Positions 1 to 11,480 of a stretch of 64,000 nucleotides of DNA are shown here, one piece after another; position 1 is the first letter of the stretch, and every line of letters starts with the position of its first letter. The stretch is from Apostichopus japonicus (taxonomy: Eukaryota > Echinodermata > Holothuroidea > Aspidochirotida > Stichopodidae). The stretch lies in assembly GCF_037975245.1 (NCBI RefSeq), contig NC_092569.1, positions 4,176,501-4,240,500 on the forward strand, in the 5' to 3' direction. Both the position numbers and the translations under genes were made by a program. Under the pieces are notes generated by a model that did no database searches, had not been told where the DNA came from, and saw nothing but the letters and a program-made list of their open reading frames with translations.

Positions 1-1210
1 TAGAACCATTGTTGCTTGGTTGGTACACATAATTATCTAGATTCGAGCAAAGCAAATAATTTTAATGAATTCACAGAGCGGTTAGTAATGTCCGCCCTAT
101 TGTTATATGCATATTTGTACTGTCGGGTGACGTTATCCCGTTATGATTGTGATAGACCACAATATACGATGGTTATCTCATTATTCGACTTTAGTTTGCT
201 AAATACACCCAACTGCGTAAGAACTTCACAATGAATCACTTCAGTTATATGTATGTATCTATCTTGACCTTTAAAATCACAAAACATTCAATATTCTCTT
301 CGGAGAATTTTGTATTTGCAGACCGACGAGACACTCTTAGAGTAACCCGATAGTGACGTCTTTTGCCTTCCATAAAATGTCTTATCATGACAAATACGTG
401 GGATGTATTTCAATAACGTTTCGTGGAAGATGTAGTTCAAACACATTGGGTGTGTTATACATGTATGACATATTTAATTACAAAGCGAAATCATTTTCGA
501 TCGTTGTGTTTCAAGTGTCTGATTACAAACAGCCCTTTTGTCAAGTCAATTGCTTTTGATCAACTTTTGAGCCACACGTTTGTAGTTGACCTTGTTTATA
601 CAAAGCCCCCACATGACACTCTCCGTCTAAAAGCAGAGCTTTTTTACCAAGAAAATGATTATGTTATGTTGCGTGTAAATGTTGGATGGTTACCAGCTCC
701 GTATGTAACTGTAATAGAGCAATAATAGACATTAAAAAACTTGTTTCAATTTAACCAACGGTACGATAGTTACTTCTGATGTTTGTCGAAATAAGCCCGA
801 CGCAAACTGCCACATAACGACGGTCGGGTTGAGTCGGTTAGTAGTGTTCAGTCAGTCGGTCGGGTATTGTGCAAATGGGCTGTAGGGATTTTGATCGATC
901 TCGTAAAAACGAAGAAAGGTATATGGAAGTGCTATAGTAGAACGAATCCTCGCTTTTATGACAATATGCTTTCAGTATTATACGTTTCGTCCTTACAAGA
1001 AGTGAATAAATGTAATTTTTCATAAAATAGTCCATCCGTCACTAAGCATATATAATTAATGCTATGTCTATAGTGAATCATATATTGCACATAAGTTCAG
1101 TGAAAATAATATCAAAAACAATAACACTATGTAAGAAAATCGCCGTTTTGGATACGAATATATATAGGTATTATATATAGTGCGAATATTGCCCGTAACG
1201 ATGGGTATAT
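1..1210. other. No gene recognised
   Basis: AT-rich sequence with only short chance open frames (about 100 codons at most). None has recognisable motifs or splice-compatible homology. No RNA gene or repeat was recognised. Confidence 0.5.
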
Positions 1211-2383
<1,173 letters not shown>

Positions 2384-3500
2384 CGTAATCTGACTCAAGG
2401 TTTCTTACACCTGTGTCTGCATGAATGCCGGAGATTCTGGAACTTATTAATGGACTTAGGGATGGCCAAGCTCCGGGTGTGTATTATATGGCATTTCCAT
2501 TCCAAGTTAATTACAAAAATTAATAACGTATTTACCTCAGGTATAATATCTTGATGCTCTTAAAATAGCAAAGTTTATTCCACCGTTTAAAAATGGTGAA
2601 TATACACATTACCTGAAACCTATAGGCCTATAAGTTTACTCTTATGAATACTTTAAAATCTTGAAGTGTTATAGGAAAACAGATGAGATTTTTTTTGGCT
2701 TGTTTTTTCAAACAAACACGATGTTATTCACAAATTTCAGTTTGGTTTTAGGGGTGGCTCACTCGACATGTTATGCTTCATTGAAATTGTAAGTAACATT
2801 CGCCCCTAATTGGATAATAATAACAATGTACTGGAAACTTTTGTGAAGACTTGAAGAAAGCTTTTGACACAGTCAACCATGCTATTCGCTTGAAGAAGCT
2901 GTTACACTATATGGCAGGGTTTCCCTAACTTTATCCCCCTCCCCCCCACGAACCCCCTGTGGATGTCAGAATTGTCCACGAACCCCTAACTTTTCGATAC
3001 ACGATCTGAGTCGTTATTATACTCTCATACGCATAACAGTGCTTCGTAAATGATCAAGTTCATAGTGTAATATTGTAATGGAAAAAAAACAAGAGATGAA
3101 CAAATATTTATTTGGAAACTTCAATCTTCACGACGTACTGTCATGCCGGCCTACATCAACTTCACCAAAGTCACGCGGCCTGTGTCTGTTTCATAATTCA
3201 GTCATTTATCACATGCAAGGTACGATACTACCATGGCAACATATGCGTACGGAACGCGAAAAGAGTTTGTCGATAGGTACGACTTTTGTACATTTACTAA
3301 ATTATATGATATATCAGATTTAAGTTCAACAAATAGTACTCTAGTTTTGACTATCAGACACGTCTCATGAACCTCCTGGCATGGACTAACGCACCCCCTG
3401 GGAGTTCATGTGCACCCCAGTTAGGGAACCCTATATGGGTATCTATGTCAAGGCGTATAATATTCTTTCAAGTTTCCTAAGCCACCTATAATGTAATTAA
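2384..3500 (+). pseudogene. Decayed LINE reverse transcriptase, split by a MITE
   Basis: With frameshifts and stops ignored, the plus strand reads as a non-LTR reverse transcriptase. A KIAKFIPPFKNGEYTHYLKP stretch (near 2565-2625) corresponds to the family's K-x-IPxFKxGxxxNYRPI motif. It is followed by a FTNFSLVLGVAHST-like segment (near 2730) matching QFGFRxxHST, then DLKKAFDTVNHAI (near 2850-2890), which carries the catalytic-region Asp of the AFDTV motif. Reading continues after the inserted element (2915-3430) as HYM-GIYVKAYNILSSFLS, the expected HYGIxGxAxxWFxSYLS. Several frame changes and stops mean it cannot encode a working enzyme. The clade (CR1/L2/jockey-like) cannot be decided by eye. 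Confidence 0.8.
2915..3430. mobile_element. hAT-like MITE inserted in the LINE
   Basis: The element starts CAGGGTTTCCCTAACT and ends AGTTAGGGAACC, so its ends are inverted repeats (the last CTG seems lost). It is flanked by the perfect 8-bp direct repeat CTATATGG (2907-2914 and 3431-3438). Removing one repeat and the element restores continuity of the interrupted reverse transcriptase reading. An 8-bp target duplication and a CAGGG terminus are hallmarks of hAT elements. It has no transposase, so it is non-autonomous. Confidence 0.85.
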
Positions 3501-3742
3501 AATCTCAACGCATACTCGAAATAATAATCTCTTTTTCTGTAAGACGTCATAAAGCTGTACACGACAAAATAACCAGAATTAGGCCCAGGCCTATTTGTTG
3601 TGTGAAAGTAAAGTGGGCCTAACGTTTAGAATTATATTTTGGCACAAGCTTTCACTAATGTAACGATCGAGCGCTTCACCTCATTCTTTCCAAAGGAATA
3701 TCAAATCTTTTCTTATAATCAGTTGTCATTTCTAAGTTCTAG

Positions 3743-4060
3743 ATGTTCAATCTAACTGCTTACTATTTATCTCCTACCTCTCCTTCCCCCCCCCCCCCCC
3801 GTTGGTTTATTTCTTCTCTCCACCCCTTGTCTACTAGTCCTCTTATATCTTTCTCTTTTGTGTGTTCACCCTGCTCATTAACCTGTCTGTATTTTGTGTG
3901 TGTATTTGTCCCCTCTGTTACTGTAAATGTCATTCAGCCTCTGAAGAAGATCCTGCTAGGATCGAAACGTCGGGCCCTCTTACTTTTACACATTTTCTGA
4001 CACATGCTCTTTAGTGGATGAGCAGTTTGCTAACAGTTTTGTTTTATTTTTGCTTACTGT
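3743..4060 (+). repeat. Interspersed repeat with hammerhead-like motif
   Basis: This stretch is clearly similar to an inverted copy at 29250-29500: both share the run from the CACCCTG block through the CTGAAGAAG...CGAAACGTC motif (3941-3971) to the AGCAGTTTGC...AACAGTTTTGTTT tail. The motif has CTGAnGA, a GATCCT/AGGATC hairpin and GAAAC. Together these resemble a hammerhead ribozyme core such as those reported in Penelope-like retroelements. The assignment to that group is inference. Confidence 0.6.
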
Positions 4061-4671
4061 CCTGACAAGTTACGTTTTTATCCTTTGTCCTTGATATTGT
4101 CTTTCTGTTTGTTGTTTGTTTGGGGATTTTTAAGGGGGAGAGGGGGGGGGGGTGGGTTCACGGTCACTAACTTTGATGAACAGTATTGTTTCTTTTTCTA
4201 GTGTCCATCATATGTAATATTATTTAATTCTTTGTTAAAACTACTCTTTTCTTTCTGTGAGTTATGTACATACGATAAAAAAAATATATAAAAATAAATG
4301 AATTGAAAAATAAATACCAATGGTAAACTGATGGTATAATTACCAAATAAACCATTATTATACATGACGTGGAATTTAGGAACACGTCATAGGAACTAAT
4401 AGTTGTTAAGGGGTTCCTAAGTCTTTGTTCAGACCGGTGATAAGAAACAATAGTAATTCGTTCGAGGCCTATTCATAAACCCACCACATCCGTTCTTGTG
4501 AATGGAAAATAATGCATGGTTGGAGGGTCCCAGAAGATAAGCCTCCTACTGAAATATTTTAGGGACAACCCCCGTCTCTATAATTACCTTTATGTGCAAG
4601 TAGGCTATACGTCATTTACGACTCAGTCGTTGATTGTGCCATTGTTATGTTGCATTTGAACAATGTGATTT
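4061..4671. other. No gene recognised
   Basis: Non-coding AT-rich sequence with a G homopolymer near 4143-4152. Nothing else was identified. Confidence 0.5.
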
Positions 4672-4672
4672 A

Positions 4673-4736
<64 letters not shown>
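4672..4736. repeat. (TA)n microsatellite
   Basis: Uninterrupted TA dinucleotides over about 62 bases. Confidence 0.95.
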
Positions 4737-4739
<3 letters not shown>

Positions 4740-5694
4740 ATAGTGTGATTGAGAACAAACTAATTACCATAATTATAATAAGTGTGTAACCAGCATACTA
4801 CTAATGCAAAAAAAAAAACATCCTGTTTGATAACTTGGAGTTTACTCACATTCATTCGGTTCTAGTTGCCTTCTTTCACGTACTCCAATCTCCGCATTGA
4901 TAGAGTCACGGTTCGATTCCTCTATCTTCTCCACATTAAGCGGATGTCCTGCATGGAGGTAATAATTTGAAGTGAACACCCGAGGCGCGTGTCCTTAACA
5001 CTACCCCCACCTTCTCCCCTCCACCTTTGACCTCACTTACTTATAGACGTAATGGGAAGCGCCATTTGATTTCTAAATCCTGTTTTGTTTTGTCTATTGA
5101 AGCCCCCCCCCCCTCCCCCTCAACCCACCGTAGATAAAATATAATCATAACATATGAACATAATAATAAGATGTTAGCATATGTTTATATAATAACATGT
5201 TAACATAGTGTAAGCAACATTGTGTGTTAACATGACGTTAACATCGATGATATGTTAACAAATTCATATTATGCAGTTATATGTATCGGTGTGTTCTAAA
5301 ATAATATCAACACTAAATTAAGCAATGAATTCAGCCACACATGGAAACCGCCTACTATATATATTCTACTGGTGGACACATGTTCCGGTTTAGATGTATC
5401 TAAAATCCTTTGAAATCCCCCTCACTAATTCCTTTTTTTTCTTCTCATTTAGACAAAAGAGCCATTTTGCATTACAAAAGGAGGAACTTCTAATTTATGA
5501 AAATGAGAAGTCTTGGGATTTTACAGACATAAGTCCTCCCCCCCCCATCCATCCCCCTTCCCGCCACCGCCCCTGTATGAATAGCTGTAACTGTGGATAA
5601 AGTCATTTCCGTACACGGCTTGGATATAATTAGATTTAAACGCAAGTTTGTCAATTTACTTTACTGCAATTGCAAGTGTTCACGGGCTTCCTAG
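4737..5694. other. No gene recognised
   Basis: AT-rich. Contains repeated ATGTTAACAT-like steps near 5170-5250, a C-rich tract near 5105-5120 and another near 5540. No coding signal. Confidence 0.45.
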
Positions 5695-5856
5695 TTGCTT
5701 ACAATCAAGTATTCATGAGCTAATCCATTACTTGGCTGCGATCAGATTTTCATGAGCTCAAGGCAATTGCTTGCAATCAAGTATTCATTAGCTAATCCAG
5801 TACTTGGCTGCAATCAAATGTTCATGAGCTATAGGCAATTGCTTGCAATCAAGTAC
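5695..5856. repeat. 72-bp tandem repeat, 2.25 copies
   Basis: The unit begins TTGCTTRCAATCAAGTA. Copies run 5695-5766 and 5767-5838, with a partial third from 5839. Divergence between copies is low. Confidence 0.9.
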
Positions 5857-6149
5857 GCTTGGGTCTATTTTATGAAAATAAAAAATAAGCTGCGTTGGAG
5901 TGAAGTTTATGATCTTATCGATTCACCGTTTGCTAACTTAACGTCAGACAGTAATACTTACCAGAAACAGCATTCCATAGGACGCAGTAGCAACAGACTT
6001 GAAGGAAAACACCTATCAACTTTCTCCTGAAAATAGGAAACGACACCATAGCTGCAGTGACCCACCGAAGTAGTCTAGAAATCGTAAACTCTTGGTAATC
6101 CTATAAAAAATAGAAGTAAAATATTGAAACAATTTAAAGTTAAAAAAAA
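5857..6149. other. No gene recognised
   Basis: A 92-codon open frame on the plus strand overlaps the tandem repeat and ends at 6030. It has no recognised motif and is probably chance. Confidence 0.4.
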
Positions 6150-6187
6150 GGAGAAGGAGAAGGAGCTAGAAGGAGAAGGAGCTAGAA
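6150..6187. repeat. GAAGGA/GCTAGAAGGA microsatellite, left part
   Basis: Purine repeat that continues at 8818-8950 on the other side of an inserted element. The two halves share the unusual AGCTAGAAGGAG variant, showing that they were one tract. Confidence 0.85.
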
Positions 6188-6262
6188 CAGGGGCGTAGCC
6201 AGGATTTTCAAAGGTTTAGGCACGACTATCTTTGCGGAGCGCCACCATCAGTTGACGCGGAG

Positions 6263-8224
6263 CAGTGGCGGAGAAACAGGGGGGGTTGGGGGGTTTTAAC
6301 CCCCCACTTTTTGAAGAGGGGGGGGTTGGCCCACACAATCAACCCCCCTAGTTTTTGCCAGTAATGTTCTGTTATAGCCTATGTTATGTGCTCCAAATGG
6401 CGTAATAAATCAAATTATTAAATTTGAAATTGTTAAAGTCATTTCAACCTTTTACCTGGTAGGCTACATCAACAATTAACGACCGAAAACCGAGTTAGAA
6501 TTGACCCACACATTATTTCTAGCCCCTTTCCCTCACCTTGCGCATTGGAACTTGTAGCTCATAGCGCTAACTTCACCCCACAACAGACATACACAAAATA
6601 ACGTTTTGTTGCTGTTGAATAGCTTTGGAACTGTATACACTGGCCAACTTCAACGAGGTGAAGGAAGGAAAAGAAAAAGAAGAAAGAGAGAAAAGGAGAA
6701 AAGGATGGAGTAGAAAATACGGCAAGAAAACGGGAAGAGAAAGAGGAACAGTGACAAAATTATTCGAATTTGTAAAGCAAACAGCAGGTATCACATCATA
6801 TCATTGAGCATGAAAATGGCATTCCACGATTAACAGCCTCCAAACCATGGGCCCAGATCCTGGTGAGGACAGCGGGACGCGTCCCCACCAACTTTTTCAG
6901 TAGTGGGAACATGATATACCTTGTCCCCACCAATTTGTCTTGACCAATAGCTGCATTTCAAGTTCCCCTGTATTGAACTTTGGCGCAGTTTGATCCAGCA
7001 TTGTGCAAATGACATGCAGAAGTTCTCATTTTATTATATTTATCCACAGTTGTTAAATATAGGACGGAAATCGCATTTGCAGCAGTCTATCATTGTTTTC
7101 TGGGAGAGGACCCCAGACCCATCGTATATACAAAAGTCTACTTGGATTATTTGTCCCCTGATTTTCTTTCTGCAGACGCCCATGTATTTCTCCAAACTAA
7201 ATTTCTAAGCCATGAGATCTAAAACTTAAGGAGGTTTAGGAGCATCATTAGGTCTGGGAAGTGTTATTTCCGGCGATCTGGGAGGTATATTTGCCCAAAA
7301 AAATCGTACGCTACGCGCGAAACCCATGGTCGCGCTCCGCTTAGATAGTGTCATAGAACAGACACGCGTCCCCACCATTATCCAAGACTGATCTGCGCCC
7401 ATGCTCAAAACTGTCGATGTGTGTAGTGTTCGGTTTCGGAAATATCTGGTATATTTTTATTTCCTTCAACGAAATTTTTTAGTAGCCGTCTGAATTTTCG
7501 AAAATTCCCTAACCAACATTCTTCATCATACTTCATCATACTCGTGCAATTTTGACCCGTCTGTTAGGTTTTGAAGGAGGTTTTTCTATATCGGTTGTCC
7601 ATAGATGATATTTTGTGCAATATTATGGGTATGTTTTGAAGTGAATTTATTCACGAGAATTGTGAATTTTCAAATTCTGAACAGTGGGGCTGACGGATAT
7701 TGTGGGCCGCGATGAAGAATCACCTACAAAAGCAATGATCCACAGGATATGTGATGAAGTCGAACATGATGTGTGACTGGTGACGAAGTTATAGATGAGA
7801 AAGAAAGTATTTGGAAAAAAACTTGGTTCTCAGGCAAAAGTGTACATATGGTTGGTCAGTTTCAAGCCCGAGAAGTGCCATTTCCGGTGATCTGGGGGTA
7901 CCAAAACCACAAATTTGCTTGTACGCTGCGCGCCAACCAATGGTGGCGCTCCGCTTAGATAGTAATACGCGCTCCCCTCCCCCCCCCCCCCCGGGTTAGA
8001 AAATCCTGCATACGCCACTGGTTAAATGCAACTTTTCAAGGCCTGGGCAGTGCCATTTACTGCAATCTGGGAGGCAATATTTGCCAAAAAATTCTTGAGC
8101 ACTTCGCGCCAACTTATGGTGGCGCTCCACTTAGATAGTGAGCCAGCAGTTATGACTTTTTATTTCATCAATGGCCTGCAACCCCCCCCCCCCCCCCACT
8201 TCTGACAAGAAATCTCCGCCACTG
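6263..8224. mobile_element. Nested hAT-like element, 8-bp TSD
   Basis: Inverted ends CAGTGGCGGAG (6263-6273) and CTCCGCCACTG (8214-8224) are flanked by the perfect 8-bp repeat ACGCGGAG (6255-6262, 8225-8232). It sits wholly inside the 6188-8817 element. No transposase frame was seen. It contains at least one further element (6846-7403) and three copies of a shared internal module. Confidence 0.85.
6846..7403. mobile_element. Third-level nested MITE
   Basis: Ends CATGGGCCCAGATC (6846) and GATCTGCGCCCATG (7390-7403) are inverted repeats with one mismatch. Flanks CTCCAAAC and CTCAAAAC form an 8-bp target duplication with one mismatch. It carries one copy of the module ending CTTAGATAGT (7251-7349). 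Confidence 0.75.
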
Positions 8225-8817
8225 ACGCGGAGCGTACAAGAAAATGTTTGGATTTACAAACCCCCCAGATGGACGGAAACGGCCGTTCCTGAGTGTTCAT
8301 TCTGGTTCTTTGGCCTCTTGCTAACTTGAGACACCTCATTCAATATCACTTTTAAACCCCAAAAAACAAACGAGTTAAAAAAGTACGCAATTCAAAAATT
8401 AGCAAGGAACATGTACAGAGTAGTCTTACTTTTCATATACTTGTATATACAATACTTGTATATACAATACTTGTATATACAAAGATAGGCCAGAAATGTC
8501 TTTGATACAACTATAGCTAGTAATTGTCTTTGATACAACTGTAGCTAGTAAATGTTTAAGTTAGCCTAATAATTCGGCGGGTAGAGTGTTGAATGAAACG
8601 GCACGCGATAGAAATGACAGCCTAGATAACAGAAGAATAGGTCACCTAATTTAGCTATATTCTTGCTACGTTCTATTCAATAGTCTTTCCTGTCTAGACT
8701 CTAAAACTCGTGCAGCAAGCTTATGGATTTGAATTATGGGTGTTTAAAAAAAAGGATAAACTTAGCCAAAAAAGTGTAGGCCCGGGCCTACAGTGCTACA
8801 TACTGGCTACGCCCCTG

Positions 8818-8950
8818 TAGAAGGAGAAGGAGCTAGAAGGAGCTAGAAGGAGCTAGAAGGAGAAGGAGAAGGAGAAGGAGAAGGAGAAGGAGAAGGAGAA
8901 GGAGAAGGAGAAGGAGAAGGAGAAGGAGAAGGAGAAGGAGAAGGAGGAGA
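8818..8950. repeat. GAAGGA microsatellite, right part
   Basis: About 20 tandem GAAGGA/AGAAGG units. On the minus strand it would read as Ser-Pro repeats, which is a low-complexity artefact and not a gene. Confidence 0.95.
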
Positions 8951-10954
8951 AGAAGAATTAGTCATAGTAGTGATGACGATGACGATGACGGAAACAATAA
9001 CATTCTTTTTTTTTTCCATTTCAGGTCTTGTTTCGTATGTTGAAAGGTCATTCGATACAAACGCCAAATATGTTTTAAAAAAGAAACACACAAATTTGCC
9101 ATAAATCAGTGTTTTAAAGGTCGTCAACACATTAGAATGCCTACAAATTGCAACTATTTGCGTGGTATAGGTTTATATAGGCTACGTGTAAAACTTGAAC
9201 TAAGCTAGATCTGTGACATGCGTACCTGAATTTGATGCTGTGCCTTTGATACGATACAAGTTAATAATGACATCATTAATCTGACTAAAAATATCAAAAT
9301 ATTAAGGGCGTTAACAGGAGGGAGATATACTTGCATCTATATTTCTATGTTATTGACTACAGTACCACTATGAACGACCTTCATGCAGCTGTAAGTTCAT
9401 CGCTTGAACGTGGGAATGGCCTCTAAACGTACTAGTGAGAGTTAACATAGTTTCGGGAGCAGTGGTGAATTGAGTGTGAAGTTAACTGTTATGCAAGTCA
9501 TGTGACGCTTGCGAAACATCTCTTTTTCTTTTCTTTTTTTTCTCTTTTTGCTCCATTTATTCGAAATCTGCTTTCTGTCACCAATGAATCATGTAGGGGC
9601 ACAGCCAAAGGCTTGAATGGACATGCAAATACAAATCACTACAAACACACGAAAAAAGATGTACAACAACTAACGAAATAAGTCAACACAACAAGAGAAA
9701 GCGAAAAATCGATGTTGTTTGACATAGAAGATGAACATGCATGGGAATTGAGCAATATCATTCCGTCCATATTGTATGTGTGACGTCACACTACCATCAG
9801 AAGGTTAAAAACCTTTAAATTTTAATTAGTATTGATATAGTATAATTATCGGACAACATTAGTACCAAAATCATTCACATTATCTGTCAAAGTATTTGCA
9901 AACAACAAATGTATAAATTAGCAATAAAAGTAATCATAAAAGAAAATAGTATGGCATTTCAACTTTTTCAACTATGTAGATTTTTTTGTTAAAGCTTACA
10001 CAAGTCTAAGCCTGCATATTAAAACAAAAAAGGCATTAAACCTCCTAATAGTTCCGATAAGGAGACGTTTGCGTAATAGCTTTTGCTCTTTTTTTATAAT
10101 AATTTTTGCTCTCAAAAGCGTCTCTACAACAAGTATTATTATGGAGCTATGTTACGGAGCTCGGAAAGTGGAGTAAAAGTGTACCAGCGAAAACTATGAA
10201 ACTGGCCTCTAAAAATGTCCTAGCTGAGAGAATACCTTTAATTAAAGATGATGGCGACTGGTATATTCTCTTGTTAAATGGTTTCATAGCTATTGAAATT
10301 GTTTGATTCAGAAAACCTCAGCAAGCCTCCCTCTCCACCCCCCCCCCCTCTGCGAACGATACTACACTCGGGAAGTGAATCACAAGTACATTGGAGAAAC
10401 ACAAAAATATCTTGTGAAAAAAAATAAGAAAGGACTTTTCCCAGAATGACCACATTTATTCTGTATTTATGACGGGTGAAAGTTAAAAATTTGTTTTCGG
10501 ATGGCAATGTAGTCCTTAGTAAACACGGTCCGGTAGGACACTTTGTACTGGCAAACTATATTTTCTGCGGGATATATTCGAAGTATACAAACACCCCTCA
10601 AGTAAATTGGTACCTTGTCCTCCGTCACTCCTTAACTTTCTGTATAATATATACACTGCGATGGTAACCAGGTTTTTATCTTTAGCTACTGAATAATTTA
10701 TCTAGAAATTAATTTGTCACTGCATGTTATAGCATACAGCTTTATGAAATTCCATATCCCGGAAAAAAAATTAACACACGCTGCCACGACTTCATGAATC
10801 TGTATGCATCGTGAACATTCTTTTATCAGAACCTTTCAGTCTCTGTTTTATTAATCTAACTGCTCATTGGAAAATCATTTTATATGATTGTAACTACTGC
10901 TTAATTAATGTGCCTGTTATTTAAAATATGGAATTTAGTATTTTCTACACACAC
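8951..10954. other. No gene recognised
   Basis: Mostly AT-rich non-coding DNA. A perfect 14-bp palindrome GTGTGACGTCACAC (9778-9791) contains a full CRE (TGACGTCA). A poly-C tract lies near 10338. Confidence 0.45.
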
Positions 10955-11246
10955 CAGGGATCTGCTCACACTGGGCGGCACCGGGCGGCTGCGCCCAGCA
11001 CAAACATTAATTTAAACATTTCCGCCCGGTAATTTTTTGATGATAATTTAACAAATTTCACCATAACCAAAGTATGGGAGAATACATGGCACATAATAGG
11101 AAAAATAGCATCACCTAAGCATTCTTCATGTGCAAAATTTGTCCAATGGGGAGGGGGTACCCCACCCATGAGATCCCTCTCCAAGGATGTGGATCAAACT
11201 ACCGTGCAATCTGCACGGCACTCAAATATTCCTGAGCACATCCCTG
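10955..11246. mobile_element. hAT-like MITE (CAGGGATsTGCTCA ends)
   Basis: Left end CAGGGATCTGCTCA and right end TGAGCACATCCCTG are inverted repeats with one mismatch; length is 292 bp. Flanks are CA-rich (ACACACAC and CACACAAA), so the target duplication is not clear. No coding capacity. Confidence 0.7.
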
Positions 11247-11261
11247 CACACAAACACATAC

Positions 11262-11480
11262 ATGAACTTTGATAACTAAGCAAACATTTCAAAATGAATC
11301 AAATTTGAAGTATAAAATCAAGGAGAAGATTATATTCATAGTATAAATAAAGATTTTGATCTAAATCTACCCGTAATGACATCACAAGCCATCTTCTGAG
11401 ATCCACTTACTGGAGATTAATGTAAAAGTCTAGCCAGTCAACTTGGATTAGGCCTGTGTTCAACCAACCATATCTCGACC
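11262..11480 (+). repeat. Unclassified interspersed repeat, copy 1
   Basis: Shares ordered blocks with 37020-37300 and 62990-63280: GAACTTTG, a block like AAGCAAACATT, GAGAAGATTA, AATGACATCACA and GATCCACTT, then a GTTTAGCCAG-like block. The family is not recognised. Confidence 0.6.

Larger units (their letters stand above)
6188..8817. mobile_element. 2.63-kb element with 15-bp TIRs
   Basis: The termini CAGGGGCGTAGCCAG (6188-6202) and CTGGCTACGCCCCTG (8803-8817) are exact inverted complements. TAGAA occurs directly on both sides (6183-6187, 8818-8822). The host is a GAAGGA microsatellite. The termini look hAT-like, but only 5 bp of target duplication is visible. No transposase frame is present. 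Much of its length is other elements nested inside it. An 18-bp perfect palindrome, TGTAGGCCCGGGCCTACA, lies near its right end (8775-8792). Confidence 0.8.

Noticed and set aside
4865-4935. Pol III B-box-like GGTTCGATTCC near 4911, possible tRNA
   Set aside because: The bases around it do not pair as a T-arm and no acceptor stem or A box is found.
6188-8817. Autonomous transposon
   Set aside because: Despite its 2.6-kb length no transposase frame is present; the length comes from nested non-autonomous insertions.
8843-9130. Ser-Pro repeat protein on the minus strand
   Set aside because: Translation of the GAAGGA microsatellite; the remainder has no motif.
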